Shown one piece after another: positions 16,270-25,992 of a DNA stretch of 64,000 bases (positions are counted from its first letter, which is position 1; each line of letters begins with the position of its first letter). The stretch lies in assembly GCA_021812245.1 (NCBI GenBank), contig JAKAOK010000001.1, positions 1 through 64,000 on the forward strand, given 5' to 3'. The notes beneath the pieces are model-generated. The model saw only the letters and a list, made by a program, of their open reading frames with translations, made no database searches and was not told the origin of the DNA. This stretch comes from a bacterium. GTDB taxonomy: Bacteria; SZUA-79; Acidulodesulfobacterales; Acidulodesulfobacteraceae. The translations under genes were made by a program, and so were the position numbers.

Positions 16270-17688
16270 TTGTTATCGAATAAACAAAGGTTTATAAAAA
16301 ATCTTGGATTTCTTTATTTATCCAGGATTATAATAATAATATTTTCTCTTTTAATTAATATTATCATCATTAAAAGATTAGGCTCTTCCGTTTACGGAGA
16401 TTTTGCCTTCGGCTTAACCTTTGTTCAATATTTTATTATATTTGCAGATTTAGGTTTATCGCAATATGGAATGGTAGAAGTTTCAAATAATATAGAAAAT
16501 GTAAATTTTATTGTTAATGATATTGTATCTGCAAACTTAATTTTATCGACGCTTTCGTTTATAGCCATACTGTTTTTGGCTAATATATTAAAATTTGGAC
16601 ATATTCAAAAGGAAATACTTTATATATTCGCTTTTTTGCCGCTGATTAATTCTATTTCGGTAAGTTGGACTATAACCGGACTCGAAAAAAATTTTTTGTT
16701 TTCAATTTCAAATTTAATAGGAAAAACGCTTTATATAGTTTTATTATATTTGCTGGTTCTGGATAAAAATTATTATTTTATTGCCGCAATAATTTTATTA
16801 AGTTCAAATTTTATAATATCCTTAATTCAATTCTTATATATAAAAAAATTTATCTCTTCATTTAGATTTCGTTTAAACAAATTCTGGGTAACATTAAAAA
16901 AAGGGCTGCCGTTTGGAATTATGTCCGGATTATTTTTTATATACGGATCTCTTCCTATTATATTTTTAAAAATTTTTAACACAAATAAAGATATAGGTTA
17001 TTACTATATATCATATAAATTTATTTTTTTTATTTTTACGCTTTTTCACTTAGTATCAAATGCTTCCCTTCCGGTGATTAAATCAGTTGTAAACAATAAA
17101 GATATTAATAAAGAAAAGAATATAATAAATGAATTATTAAGATTTGGCTATACATTTGCAATACCGGCAAGTTTTGGAATTTTCGCTATAAGTCATAATT
17201 TAATAAATTTAATTTTAGGAATAAAATTTATATTTGTTGCACGTCTTTTGAAAATTATGGCTATTTCTATAATTTTTGGCACTTTAGGTTCAATTATGAT
17301 AGGATATTTAACGGTAAAAACCCTAAAAACAAGCATTATTAAAGTCGGTTTATTATCCTCATTATACGGACTTATATCCGGTTACTTATTAATAAGATAT
17401 TTTGGAATCTACGGCGCCGCTATTTTATTCCTGTCAATTGAACTTGTGGTTATGCTTTTACTTATTTTTATAACTAAAAGCCAGATAAAAATGGAAATTA
17501 ATTTGTTAAATTTAACAAAAGTTATTTTATCTGCAAGTTTAATGGCTGTTATTGTAATTATATTAAATCAAGGTCTGATTTTAAGTATAATTATAGGAGC
17601 GGCTATTTATTTTATTTTATCTCTATCATTAAAAACCATTACTAAAAAAGATTTAAACGAAATTAAAACCTTTATGGCGTCAAAATAA
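16270..17688 (+). CDS. Wzx-like polysaccharide flippase
   Basis: Polytopic membrane protein of the MOP/PST superfamily with about 12-14 hydrophobic segments across 472 residues. The first segments RFIKNLGFLYLSRIIIIIFS, then IIIIKRLGSSVYGDFAFGLT, contain the LG-x-x-x-YG-x-F pattern typical of Wzx. It would flip undecaprenyl-linked oligosaccharide units across the inner membrane for polymerisation. TTG start at 16270 with a weak AGG upstream. Last gene of the hddC operon, converging on the minus-strand cluster after an 17-nt gap. A second flippase-like gene lies at 39569-40918. Confidence 0.83.
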   Translation: MLSNKQRFIKNLGFLYLSRIIIIIFSLLINIIIIKRLGSSVYGDFAFGLTFVQYFIIFADLGLSQYGMVEVSNNIENVNFIVNDIVSANLILSTLSFIAILFLANILKFGHIQKEILYIFAFLPLINSISVSWTITGLEKNFLFSISNLIGKTLYIVLLYLLVLDKNYYFIAAIILLSSNFIISLIQFLYIKKFISSFRFRLNKFWVTLKKGLPFGIMSGLFFIYGSLPIIFLKIFNTNKDIGYYYISYKFIFFIFTLFHLVSNASLPVIKSVVNNKDINKEKNIINELLRFGYTFAIPASFGIFAISHNLINLILGIKFIFVARLLKIMAISIIFGTLGSIMIGYLTVKTLKTSIIKVGLLSSLYGLISGYLLIRYFGIYGAAILFLSIELVVMLLLIFITKSQIKMEINLLNLTKVILSASLMAVIVIILNQGLILSIIIGAAIYFILSLSLKTITKKDLNEIKTFMASK

Positions 17689-17705
17689 AGAGAGTTATCC
17701 CATAT

Positions 17706-19241
17706 CTATCTTGTTTTAAGTTTTATAATCGTATTACACCCCTTTTTATAAATAACATTATATCGCTCTGAATTTTTAAGGGTATCAAATGTATTTAATA
17801 ACTTATCGTCCCTTCTTTTATTGTAGGGAATAAAGTAACATGTTGAAAATGCGATGTAATCTACATAATTAATGTCGTCAGGAAATACTGCAAGAAAATA
17901 CCTCTTGTACAAATGCGAGCCTAAAAAATTGGAAGCCGAAATGGAATAACCCGGCTTTATCGTTTCAAAAGTTTTACGAAGACTTTTAGGGTGCATGCCG
18001 TTTTTATACTTGTAATTTTGCATGTTAAAGATGTTAAATAAACCGAAATTAGAAATTGACGAATAATTTTGAATCAAGAACGTTAAGACTATTATAGATG
18101 CCGCAAAAATTATATTAAAACGCTCCCTTAAAAATTCAACTCTCGTCTCGCTTATAAAATCGGATGTGTTTTTCAATCCGTAAACCGCGGCTAATACAAA
18201 AAAAGGAACGGTAAAATACGAATACTGCATAATAAGAAACGGCTCATAATAATAAAAATGGTTTGGATAAAAGCTGACCAACCAGCAGACAAGCAAGGGC
18301 AGAACCGTAACCGTGAGCATTTTTTTTGAAAATAACGGCATAAAACCTAAAGCGGTAAGCAGATATAACAAAAACCTGAAATTATATTTGATATTTTGAA
18401 AGAGCGGGCCGACGACGGTGGAAGCTAAACCGATTAAATTAAACGCCTTAAGATATTTAATGACCTCGGTAAGTATTAAGTAGATAGGATGATCGGTGCC
18501 TACCCCCCATCTCCCTGTTAAATTTCCTTGAATATGGGGCAACATATAAAAAAGGGTGAAAAAACCGTATGCCCAAGCAACGGTTAACATTATAAATATA
18601 TATTTCTTTTTATAGCCGAGAAGAAACATAAAAACGGCTATAGACGATAGGTAGATAAAAGAATCCGCTTTAGTAACCAAAACTAAAAAAGAAAACAGGT
18701 ATAAGAGAAATATCTTTTTTTGATAAGCAAAATATAAAGCAAAGCTTATTAATGGAACATAAAAAACCGAAATATGGAAATCGTCCATATTGCCAGTGTG
18801 GATTTGCGGGTTAAGAAGAATAAGGAGCGGCCCTATAAATCCCCATTTATTTCCGAGCAAATTCCTGCTTATGTAATAAAAGGGAAATGCGCTTATCCCG
18901 ATAAGAAACGATTGCAGAATTAGAAAGAAAGAAACATGAGGAATAATTTTATAAATAAACCCTAACGGAATATATAGAATTTCGAAATATCCCTCTAAAA
19001 GACTTACATTGCTTAAACTCCCGTTAGCATTAAAAAAATAAAGATAACCCTTGGAAATAAGAAACAGCTCATGCATTTCAGCACCCAGATCCATTGTCGC
19101 CGCATTGAATGTTTCGTATTTTAAAATCGTGGCAATAGAAAATATTGCGGTATATAAGATACAAAATATTAAAGGAGTGCGATTGTTTTTTAATATTTCT
19201 TCTAGCCTGATAAACTTGCCGTCTAAATTAACTGCCCACAA
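17706..19241 (-). CDS. DUF2079 polytopic membrane protein
   Basis: A 511-residue membrane protein with roughly 11-12 hydrophobic segments. NAATMDLGAEMHELFLISKG near residue 50 corresponds to the DLG-x-FDQ region of DUF2079 proteins, which are related to GT-C glycosyltransferases using lipid-linked donors. TGNMDDFHISVFYVPLISFA near 165 would hold the acidic pocket residues. TTG start only 3 nt after the end of the upstream gene, so it is the third cistron of a tight three-gene unit. Precise sugar transfer is unknown. The DUF2079 match is from recalled motif shape. Confidence 0.65.
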   Translation of the reverse strand: MWAVNLDGKFIRLEEILKNNRTPLIFCILYTAIFSIATILKYETFNAATMDLGAEMHELFLISKGYLYFFNANGSLSNVSLLEGYFEILYIPLGFIYKIIPHVSFFLILQSFLIGISAFPFYYISRNLLGNKWGFIGPLLILLNPQIHTGNMDDFHISVFYVPLISFALYFAYQKKIFLLYLFSFLVLVTKADSFIYLSSIAVFMFLLGYKKKYIFIMLTVAWAYGFFTLFYMLPHIQGNLTGRWGVGTDHPIYLILTEVIKYLKAFNLIGLASTVVGPLFQNIKYNFRFLLYLLTALGFMPLFSKKMLTVTVLPLLVCWLVSFYPNHFYYYEPFLIMQYSYFTVPFFVLAAVYGLKNTSDFISETRVEFLRERFNIIFAASIIVLTFLIQNYSSISNFGLFNIFNMQNYKYKNGMHPKSLRKTFETIKPGYSISASNFLGSHLYKRYFLAVFPDDINYVDYIAFSTCYFIPYNKRRDDKLLNTFDTLKNSERYNVIYKKGCNTIIKLKTR

Positions 19242-19244
19242 AAC

Positions 19245-19637
19245 TTAAGCATCCCCCTTTTCTTTCGTATTTTCTTTTCTCTTAAGGTTTATCATTTCGA
19301 CAACCACCGTTTCAATTAGAAAATAATAAGTTATAATGGCAAAGCCGTTGGCAACACTTTCATTGCCGGATAAATCTAATATCATAGCAACGAACAAAAA
19401 AAACATAGCGCCTGATGCATAAGGTCTCGATATCCCGCCGTCTTTGAAAAATTTTAATTTATTGAAAAAATTATTTCTAATATAATACCTGACCCACAAA
19501 GAATACAATATGACTATAATTATTCCAAGCCACTGGAAAGCGAACCCCGCATGACCGTTAGCTATTCTAACTATCAAATCGACAGCAAACCCCACTCCGA
19601 TTAAATTTATAATTAAAAAAATGATATTATTTCGCAT
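19245..19637 (-). CDS. Small membrane protein, unknown function
   Basis: A 130-residue protein with four likely transmembrane segments (residues about 4-22, 31-49, 74-90 and 98-115) and a charged C-terminus (KRKENTKEKGDA). I do not recognise a family. It overlaps the 867-residue gene upstream by 11 nt and is followed by the DUF2079 gene after 3 nt, so all three are very likely made together and may work as one membrane assembly in polysaccharide export or modification. Confidence 0.6.
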   Translation of the reverse strand: MRNNIIFLIINLIGVGFAVDLIVRIANGHAGFAFQWLGIIIVILYSLWVRYYIRNNFFNKLKFFKDGGISRPYASGAMFFLFVAMILDLSGNESVANGFAIITYYFLIETVVVEMINLKRKENTKEKGDA

Positions 19638-22230
19638 TCAACCCTCTTAAAGTGAATAAATCTATTTTAAAGAAACTCTTATTTAATGATCTAATATAAT
19701 AAATGCCCTTTAAAAGATATAACTTTTTATAAATCCAACCGCCGCCGTTTTTAAATAAATCATTAAATTCTTGCTTGTTTTTTATAAACTCTCGCAATGA
19801 AATAAATTTTTTCCTTGAATGGTTTAAACTAACCAAAGGAGTTTTAATTGTATATTTTAGCAGGGTTTCATTTGATTTTTTAAAATTAAAAAACATTATG
19901 CTATTTTCTGCAATTTTAAAATGAATTTTTTTAAACTCATAAAGATTTAATCTATTTATTCTTTTAGGCATAATTTTTAGTTTAATTTCGTTTACATCAA
20001 ACAATTTGTTTTTTAATTGTTTTCCTCTTAAATAAATTAAGGTACACTTGCTCCCATTCAGGCTTATAATCCTGATAGGTAAAACAATTTGTCTGCCGGG
20101 ATTATGACTGTTAGAAATACTTGCTTTTAATTTAGCAAATTTTTTAAGGTCTTTTAATTTTTTATTTGAGTAAAATTTTATTAAAATATATTGAAAATTC
20201 TTTATATTTAAACTTTCAACCTTAAGGATAATAATTTTATTGAAATTATTCAGCGAAGATATTAGAAAAAACTTTTTATCTAATAACGACGCATAATTAT
20301 TCTCCTTCTCTTTCTCCTTTATGTTAACAATTTTATAATTTTCGTTCAGGATATACGATTTATTAAAAAAATTATATGGTCCAATTTTATTATACTTTTT
20401 TATAATATTTAAAATATTATTACAATTATGTGGCATAATCTTATTATTAACATTAGAAATGAATAAACCTGACAACGGATAATTATTATTTGATTTAGAA
20501 ATTAAAATTTCAGGATAAGTCTTCGGAATACCGTTAAAATAAAAATAAGATTTAATTTCTCCGGGTTTTTTATTGAATATAAATAGCTTTACCCTATGTA
20601 ATTTATGATAATTTCTGTAATATTGCTTACCGTAACAGTAATCGTCATTACCGCCTCTTAAAACAAGTTTATCGCTATTTTTTATTTCTTTATTATTGCC
20701 ATATAATATTATATTTAATATTGCTTTATCATAACTAAAATATTTATATAATTTTAAATTTTTAAAATTTATAGAGAAATAAGCGATTTTTTTATTTCTG
20801 GCGGCATTCGGTTCCGAAATAATATTTAATTTGATTGAATCAGATTTTATAGGTATAAGAATATTTTTATACCATATTTTTTTACGATGAAATAAATTTG
20901 CTATATAATCTGTCAAACCCTGCTTATGTATATAATGTCTATAGATAAAATAATAAAAAGCCCTGACAACCTTGTTGCGAATATGAGATATATGCTTTAT
21001 TCTTGTATTATAATCAAGCATAAAAATCTTCGTTACGGTATTATCGATAAAGTCCTTTTTAATGGTTTTTGACGGAATGGATTCTTTTCTGCCTTTTTTT
21101 ATTTGCTTTTTAAGTTCTTTTTTAAACACGGCGCTTCGTTGCATAAAATTCATAAAATATTTTTTAAGAATAAAGCTTTTAAAAATTTTTGCAAAGGATG
21201 AAATATTTGGCTTTATTAATTCTGAATCTGTAAATTTGACGCTTCCTTTTTTATTTTTAACAGTTTTATACGTAAAATCCGCTTTAATTAATTTAATATT
21301 ATTGCCTTTATTTTTCTTGTTTTTTAATATTTTATAAACATTTATTAATTCTCCGCTATATACGCCGAAACTTTTATAAAATTTTTTACCCTTGTATTCA
21401 TATTCAAATACGGCTTTTATATTATGAACAGTTCCAGTAACCGTATAATTAGGATAGAAATAAATATATTTATTTATTTTAATTTCAGGTTTTTTAATGC
21501 TTGGGAAATTCATAAGTTTTATATAGCCGTTATTTCTTATTTTTGCGATTATAATATGGCTGTTAAGTATATTAGCTTCAGGAATATTTATCGGGGTATA
21601 AAGTATTCTTTCGAGTTTATTTTTGGGAACAAAATTGATATAGAAAAGAAAAAAAGGGTTATCGCCGTTTTTAAAATTTGATATCGCCGAAGTAAACCTT
21701 AAATGTCTATAAGTCAGCTTGTTGAATTTATGCTTTTTAATGCTGTTTATATTTATCTTTCCTGTATAATAAAATAATTCGCTTCTTAATGATTTTAGCA
21801 ATAAGCTATTTTCATTGTTTTGATTTTTTCCGGTATTATCGATATTAAATAATATATTGGCTATTATATTTCTTTTGTAAAAATACTTTTTTTTAATATT
21901 TAAATATATCCCCAGCCTGTAATATCCACTTTTCTTTATTAAAATAGCTTTATTTACAACAGGTAGGCTTCTTGTTATTTCGCGATGGGTTATTATTTTA
22001 TATACTCTATAAACAATAAACAAAGCAAGAATTATTAAAGCCCATTTAAAAATTTTAAATTTATAATTCCAGCATGATAATACAAAATTTTTTGTTTTTA
22101 AAAATAGGCTTTTTATATTTTTATATATACTTTTATCTGTTTTCATAAAAATGTCAAGAATTTTATATAGATTTTTTATAAAAGGGTAGCTTAAGCCACA
22201 CCTTCTCCACTCTTGTTTGTACCCAAGCAA
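19627..22230 (-). CDS. Large single-pass protein, unknown function
   Basis: An 867-residue product rich in Lys, Asn, Ile and Tyr. Only one strong hydrophobic stretch is present (IFKWALIILALFIVYRVYKI, near residues 60-80). The remaining 780 residues would then face the periplasm and show alternating polar/hydrophobic patches that suggest beta-sandwich domains. No catalytic motif was recognised. Starts are uncertain: TTG at 22230 or ATG 28 codons later. It leads a three-gene operon with a four-helix protein and a DUF2079 protein, which suggests a periplasmic partner of a membrane glycosyltransferase. Confidence 0.55.
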   Translation of the reverse strand: MLGYKQEWRRCGLSYPFIKNLYKILDIFMKTDKSIYKNIKSLFLKTKNFVLSCWNYKFKIFKWALIILALFIVYRVYKIITHREITRSLPVVNKAILIKKSGYYRLGIYLNIKKKYFYKRNIIANILFNIDNTGKNQNNENSLLLKSLRSELFYYTGKININSIKKHKFNKLTYRHLRFTSAISNFKNGDNPFFLFYINFVPKNKLERILYTPINIPEANILNSHIIIAKIRNNGYIKLMNFPSIKKPEIKINKYIYFYPNYTVTGTVHNIKAVFEYEYKGKKFYKSFGVYSGELINVYKILKNKKNKGNNIKLIKADFTYKTVKNKKGSVKFTDSELIKPNISSFAKIFKSFILKKYFMNFMQRSAVFKKELKKQIKKGRKESIPSKTIKKDFIDNTVTKIFMLDYNTRIKHISHIRNKVVRAFYYFIYRHYIHKQGLTDYIANLFHRKKIWYKNILIPIKSDSIKLNIISEPNAARNKKIAYFSINFKNLKLYKYFSYDKAILNIILYGNNKEIKNSDKLVLRGGNDDYCYGKQYYRNYHKLHRVKLFIFNKKPGEIKSYFYFNGIPKTYPEILISKSNNNYPLSGLFISNVNNKIMPHNCNNILNIIKKYNKIGPYNFFNKSYILNENYKIVNIKEKEKENNYASLLDKKFFLISSLNNFNKIIILKVESLNIKNFQYILIKFYSNKKLKDLKKFAKLKASISNSHNPGRQIVLPIRIISLNGSKCTLIYLRGKQLKNKLFDVNEIKLKIMPKRINRLNLYEFKKIHFKIAENSIMFFNFKKSNETLLKYTIKTPLVSLNHSRKKFISLREFIKNKQEFNDLFKNGGGWIYKKLYLLKGIYYIRSLNKSFFKIDLFTLRGLNAK

Positions 22231-22303
22231 ATATTTTTATAAATATAAACAAATGTTACGAAATAAATTATAAGAGCTATTCTTTTCGACAAGTTGATAA
22301 AAA

Positions 22304-23257
22304 CTAATCAATATTATAAAGCATTTTGATGTACTCAATCTCATTACTCAATCCTTCTTCTAAAGTAAACCGTGGATTAAAACCAAGTTCAGATTTTATT
22401 GAGCGCAAATCAGCTTCAGTTTTATATACGTCGCCTTTTTGAAAATTAGAATATAATCTTTTCAATTTTAGATTTGTTATATTTTCTATGACATTTATCG
22501 CCTGCTCCAATGAACACTTATTGCCGCCCCCTACATTATATATTCTTCCCGAAGGAGCGTTAATTGACAGCAAGGTTGCATCAATAATATCGCCTATATA
22601 TGTGAAGTCCCTCATCTGAGATCCATCTCCGTATATTTCGATCGGCAGTCCTTCTAAAGCACTTTTTATAAACTTGTGAAAAGCCATATCCGGCCTCTGT
22701 CCTTCTCCATAAACCGTAAAATATCTTAACATTACAGAAGGCATATTAAAATTTTTATAATATAAGTAGCATAAATTTTCGGCGGCAAGCTTTGTAACCC
22801 CGTACGGCGATACAGGACGCGTGAAAGAATTAACCTCATTTAAGGGAAAATCCTTTGTATCTCCATATACCGATGAAGACGACGCATAGATAAATTTTTT
22901 TATATTGCTATTCTTGGATGCTTCAAGTAGCATTTGGGTAGAAAGAATATTATTATTAAGATATATTTCGAATTCCTTTCCCCAACTAGATCTAACTCCG
23001 CCTTGTCCGGCTAAGTGAAAAACAACATCGATTTCTGTCAATAATTTATCCAAATCCAAATCGGGATCAATAAGATTTTTATTTATTAATTTAAAATTTT
23101 GATTTTTTATTATTTCATTAATGTTTTTATCTTTAATCCATTTCTCGTAATAATCTTCAAATGAATCAACCCCAACAACAATATTATTATCATGAATTAG
23201 TTTTTTGCAAAGACTGCTTCCTATGAAGCCTGCCGCCCCTGTTACCAGTATTTTCAT
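22304..23257 (-). CDS. NAD-dependent sugar epimerase/dehydratase (extended SDR)
   Basis: Extended short-chain dehydrogenase acting on nucleotide sugars. The NAD loop is TGAAGFIGSSL (residues 6-16), the catalytic triad is Ser in YASSSSVYG with Y152 and K156 in SPYGVTKLA, and MRDFTYIGDI lies where substrate-specificity residues are found. The subfamily resembles UDP-glucose/UDP-glucuronate 4-epimerases, and I cannot fix the substrate. It follows the large membrane protein by about 60 nt in the minus cluster. At 317 residues it has the normal length with an intact active site. Confidence 0.82.
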   Translation of the reverse strand: MKILVTGAAGFIGSSLCKKLIHDNNIVVGVDSFEDYYEKWIKDKNINEIIKNQNFKLINKNLIDPDLDLDKLLTEIDVVFHLAGQGGVRSSWGKEFEIYLNNNILSTQMLLEASKNSNIKKFIYASSSSVYGDTKDFPLNEVNSFTRPVSPYGVTKLAAENLCYLYYKNFNMPSVMLRYFTVYGEGQRPDMAFHKFIKSALEGLPIEIYGDGSQMRDFTYIGDIIDATLLSINAPSGRIYNVGGGNKCSLEQAINVIENITNLKLKRLYSNFQKGDVYKTEADLRSIKSELGFNPRFTLEEGLSNEIEYIKMLYNID

Positions 23258-23315
23258 CCCATCATCCTCCCCTTATTTTGATTTTTGCTTTTAAAATAAT
23301 AAATTAAATTCATAG

Positions 23316-25976
23316 TCAAACGTTATAATTACCTTTATTTTTCTTAAGAAAATAAAATATTACATATAGACCTATAAATGAGAATATAATTAAATCTAAA
23401 ATCAAGCCCAATATGAAATATTTCTGCAAAGAATACTCTATTAAAACATAATAATTTTTATTTTTTAAATTTTTAGAAGAAATTAAATAGCCGTTTGCAA
23501 ATCCATTTACAATAAAATGAATAGCAATATTTTTGCCTAAAAAAGAAGGAAAAACGTAGTAAATAAATTCTCTTAACTGTAAAGGGAAAAATCGTAGAGA
23601 ATTATTTACTCTCTTAGATATAATAACGGCGTTCCAATAAGGAAGAAAACCTTTGCCAAAAACTACAATAAAGCTTTTTTGATTTTTATCTTTTAATTTT
23701 ATTAGATATTGAGTATCGGAAAGCTTCTTATAATTTATAATATTATTAAAAGTACGCATAGAATTATTTTTGTTGATATTCAAAGAAGAATTATTTTTAT
23801 CATAAAAAATTAGGCAATAATTATGGAGAAGGTTGAGATTAAATTCCCTTATAGTCAATCCGCTGTGCATAATTTTAAAATAAGTACTTCTATTAATAAA
23901 TGATTTAATAATAAATATGCTCTGGTCAATGGGCAGCAATTTATTCAAGAAAGGAAGATAATTATTGCATTTAAGATAACCGGAAATATTTCTATTGAAA
24001 ACATTGCTTGTGATATTTAAATTATTATTCACTAAATTCAGATATTCCGAATCATAAATAAGAGGCTTTATATATTTTTTTTTCATGACATACAAATATA
24101 GACCTTCTACATATTTTTTAGATATTATTCCTTTTATTTTATTTAATTTATTTTTAATCAAATATCGATTAAAAATATAATAATTGCCCAAAAAATTTTT
24201 TAAATGCCAATTATAATCATTGTGAAATATAATATATTTCACGCCTAAATATCCCAAATAAATGAGCAACGTTTGTTTGCTTATGGAGGAAAAACCCTGT
24301 GATTTCTCAAAAGTTTTATATATCGACAGTTCCTCTAAATTAATTGAATCTCCCCCTGTATAACCGAAATAAACAGGGTATGGCCAAATGCTTTCGTCAA
24401 TCATGTCTCCTCCGCTATAGCCGCCCACATCCCCGTCTTTCTTTAACCATAATAAGTAAGTTGAGGAATTCAGATTGTAAGGCATTATAAAAATATTTCC
24501 ATACCCGTTTTTAAGCAATAACGTTTTGGTTTTATAATAGTAAGATGGGATTCTGAATCTTCCTTCACGAAAATGCCTATTCCCATTATTTATTATATTC
24601 CCATTAAAAAAAGGAAACATATATATAGGAAAAAGAAAAATAAAAAGAATTAATGAGAATATACTTTTAAACCGGAAACCTCCATATTTAAAAGCCGAAT
24701 AAAATCTATTCAACCCAAATCCAAATAAAATTGAACCGGATAAGGACAGGATAATCCCAAATTTTATTATATTGGTAGAAAAAGCCTCCATGAAAAAAGG
24801 TAGGTTCTTAGTGATATAAAACAAACATTTTCCTAAAAAACTGCCTTTAGCATTGATAAGTAAACCGACAAATAAAAAAATGAAGAGAAAAAAAACAATA
24901 TTATTTTTTTTTTGATTTTTATCATAAAAATTAAATAAAATAATTCCTAATATAATAAAAAAAATGGGAATAAAACTTAGAAAAATAAAAAACCCCGATT
25001 TATAAACCGGGGACCATTTATAATAAAGCAAAGATTTACTGAAACTGCCAAACATAGCCCAGAAGCCAGTTAATCGTTCGATATTAAGAATGGCCAGGCT
25101 GTTAAGGATATAATTATAGTATGCACCTCCAAAATTTTGAATCTTTAAATATGAAAATTTGCTCATGGAAGAGAGATTCAAAAAAAATGGTATAAACCAG
25201 TATAAATTTAAAATAAAGAAAAATATCAAAAAAATAGAGGTAAACCGAATTGCTAAATATAATTTTTGTTTATTTTTAAAATTAAAGTAAAAATAGAATA
25301 CAAAATAAGCAAAAATCAATAATAATTGATTAATTAATAGGACTGGATTAGCATAAGCATAATCGCCAATCAAAAACCAAAACGAGGCATACAATATCGG
25401 TTCGATTATTTTTTTAGAATTATTTATTCCTTTTATATATAAAGCCAGAATTAATGGGGCTAAGGAGTATGCAGGGGATATTAATCCCCCGGATTGCGTA
25501 GAGAAATAGATAGTCAACGATAACGGGTTCATCATATAAAACAACGAAGCAAAAAATCTCCCGTAACTATTTACTTCATTAATCGAACATAAATAATACA
25601 TAGATAATCCAGAGGATAGAAACCAGAATACAAACAAGAATTTTTCATAATCAATTATAGACAAGCCTATAAATTTAAACGCCACTCCACCAATTGCGAA
25701 AGGTATCAAAAAAGCCGATACGCCGGGACTTAAAATTCCAGAACCCACATCGGACATAAAAGAACTGAACGAATTATTAAATAATTTAACAGCGGACAGC
25801 CAGAATCCGTAATCTGCCGTATCAATGTAATTATTGCCTCTAAACCATAAAAGAGGAAGGAAAGAAATAATAAAAATTAATAAGATATCTATTCTCTTTA
25901 AAACCCCTCCGAAAAAATTGAGGTAATATTCTTTGGCTTTAAAAATTTTATAAATATTATTTATCATATCCCGCAT
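23316..25976 (-). CDS. Large polytopic membrane protein (YfhO/GT-C-like)
   Basis: About 12 or more hydrophobic segments in the first 480 residues, then a 330-residue hydrophilic part with folds such as NIFIMPYNLNSSTYLLWLKK and GDVGGYSGGDM, and a last membrane helix near the C-terminus. This layout is shared by YfhO-like and arabinofuranosyltransferase-like GT-C proteins that act on the outer side of the inner membrane. The ORF track start (26054) overlaps the asparagine synthase gene by 62 nt. I chose the later ATG at 25976 (MRDMINN), with 26012 as the alternative. The fragment at 9453-9940 looks like the tail of a similar protein. Confidence 0.62.
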   Translation of the reverse strand: MRDMINNIYKIFKAKEYYLNFFGGVLKRIDILLIFIISFLPLLWFRGNNYIDTADYGFWLSAVKLFNNSFSSFMSDVGSGILSPGVSAFLIPFAIGGVAFKFIGLSIIDYEKFLFVFWFLSSGLSMYYLCSINEVNSYGRFFASLFYMMNPLSLTIYFSTQSGGLISPAYSLAPLILALYIKGINNSKKIIEPILYASFWFLIGDYAYANPVLLINQLLLIFAYFVFYFYFNFKNKQKLYLAIRFTSIFLIFFFILNLYWFIPFFLNLSSMSKFSYLKIQNFGGAYYNYILNSLAILNIERLTGFWAMFGSFSKSLLYYKWSPVYKSGFFIFLSFIPIFFIILGIILFNFYDKNQKKNNIVFFLFIFLFVGLLINAKGSFLGKCLFYITKNLPFFMEAFSTNIIKFGIILSLSGSILFGFGLNRFYSAFKYGGFRFKSIFSLILFIFLFPIYMFPFFNGNIINNGNRHFREGRFRIPSYYYKTKTLLLKNGYGNIFIMPYNLNSSTYLLWLKKDGDVGGYSGGDMIDESIWPYPVYFGYTGGDSINLEELSIYKTFEKSQGFSSISKQTLLIYLGYLGVKYIIFHNDYNWHLKNFLGNYYIFNRYLIKNKLNKIKGIISKKYVEGLYLYVMKKKYIKPLIYDSEYLNLVNNNLNITSNVFNRNISGYLKCNNYLPFLNKLLPIDQSIFIIKSFINRSTYFKIMHSGLTIREFNLNLLHNYCLIFYDKNNSSLNINKNNSMRTFNNIINYKKLSDTQYLIKLKDKNQKSFIVVFGKGFLPYWNAVIISKRVNNSLRFFPLQLREFIYYVFPSFLGKNIAIHFIVNGFANGYLISSKNLKNKNYYVLIEYSLQKYFILGLILDLIIFSFIGLYVIFYFLKKNKGNYNV

Positions 25977-25992
25977 TTCTTTTAATTGTTTA

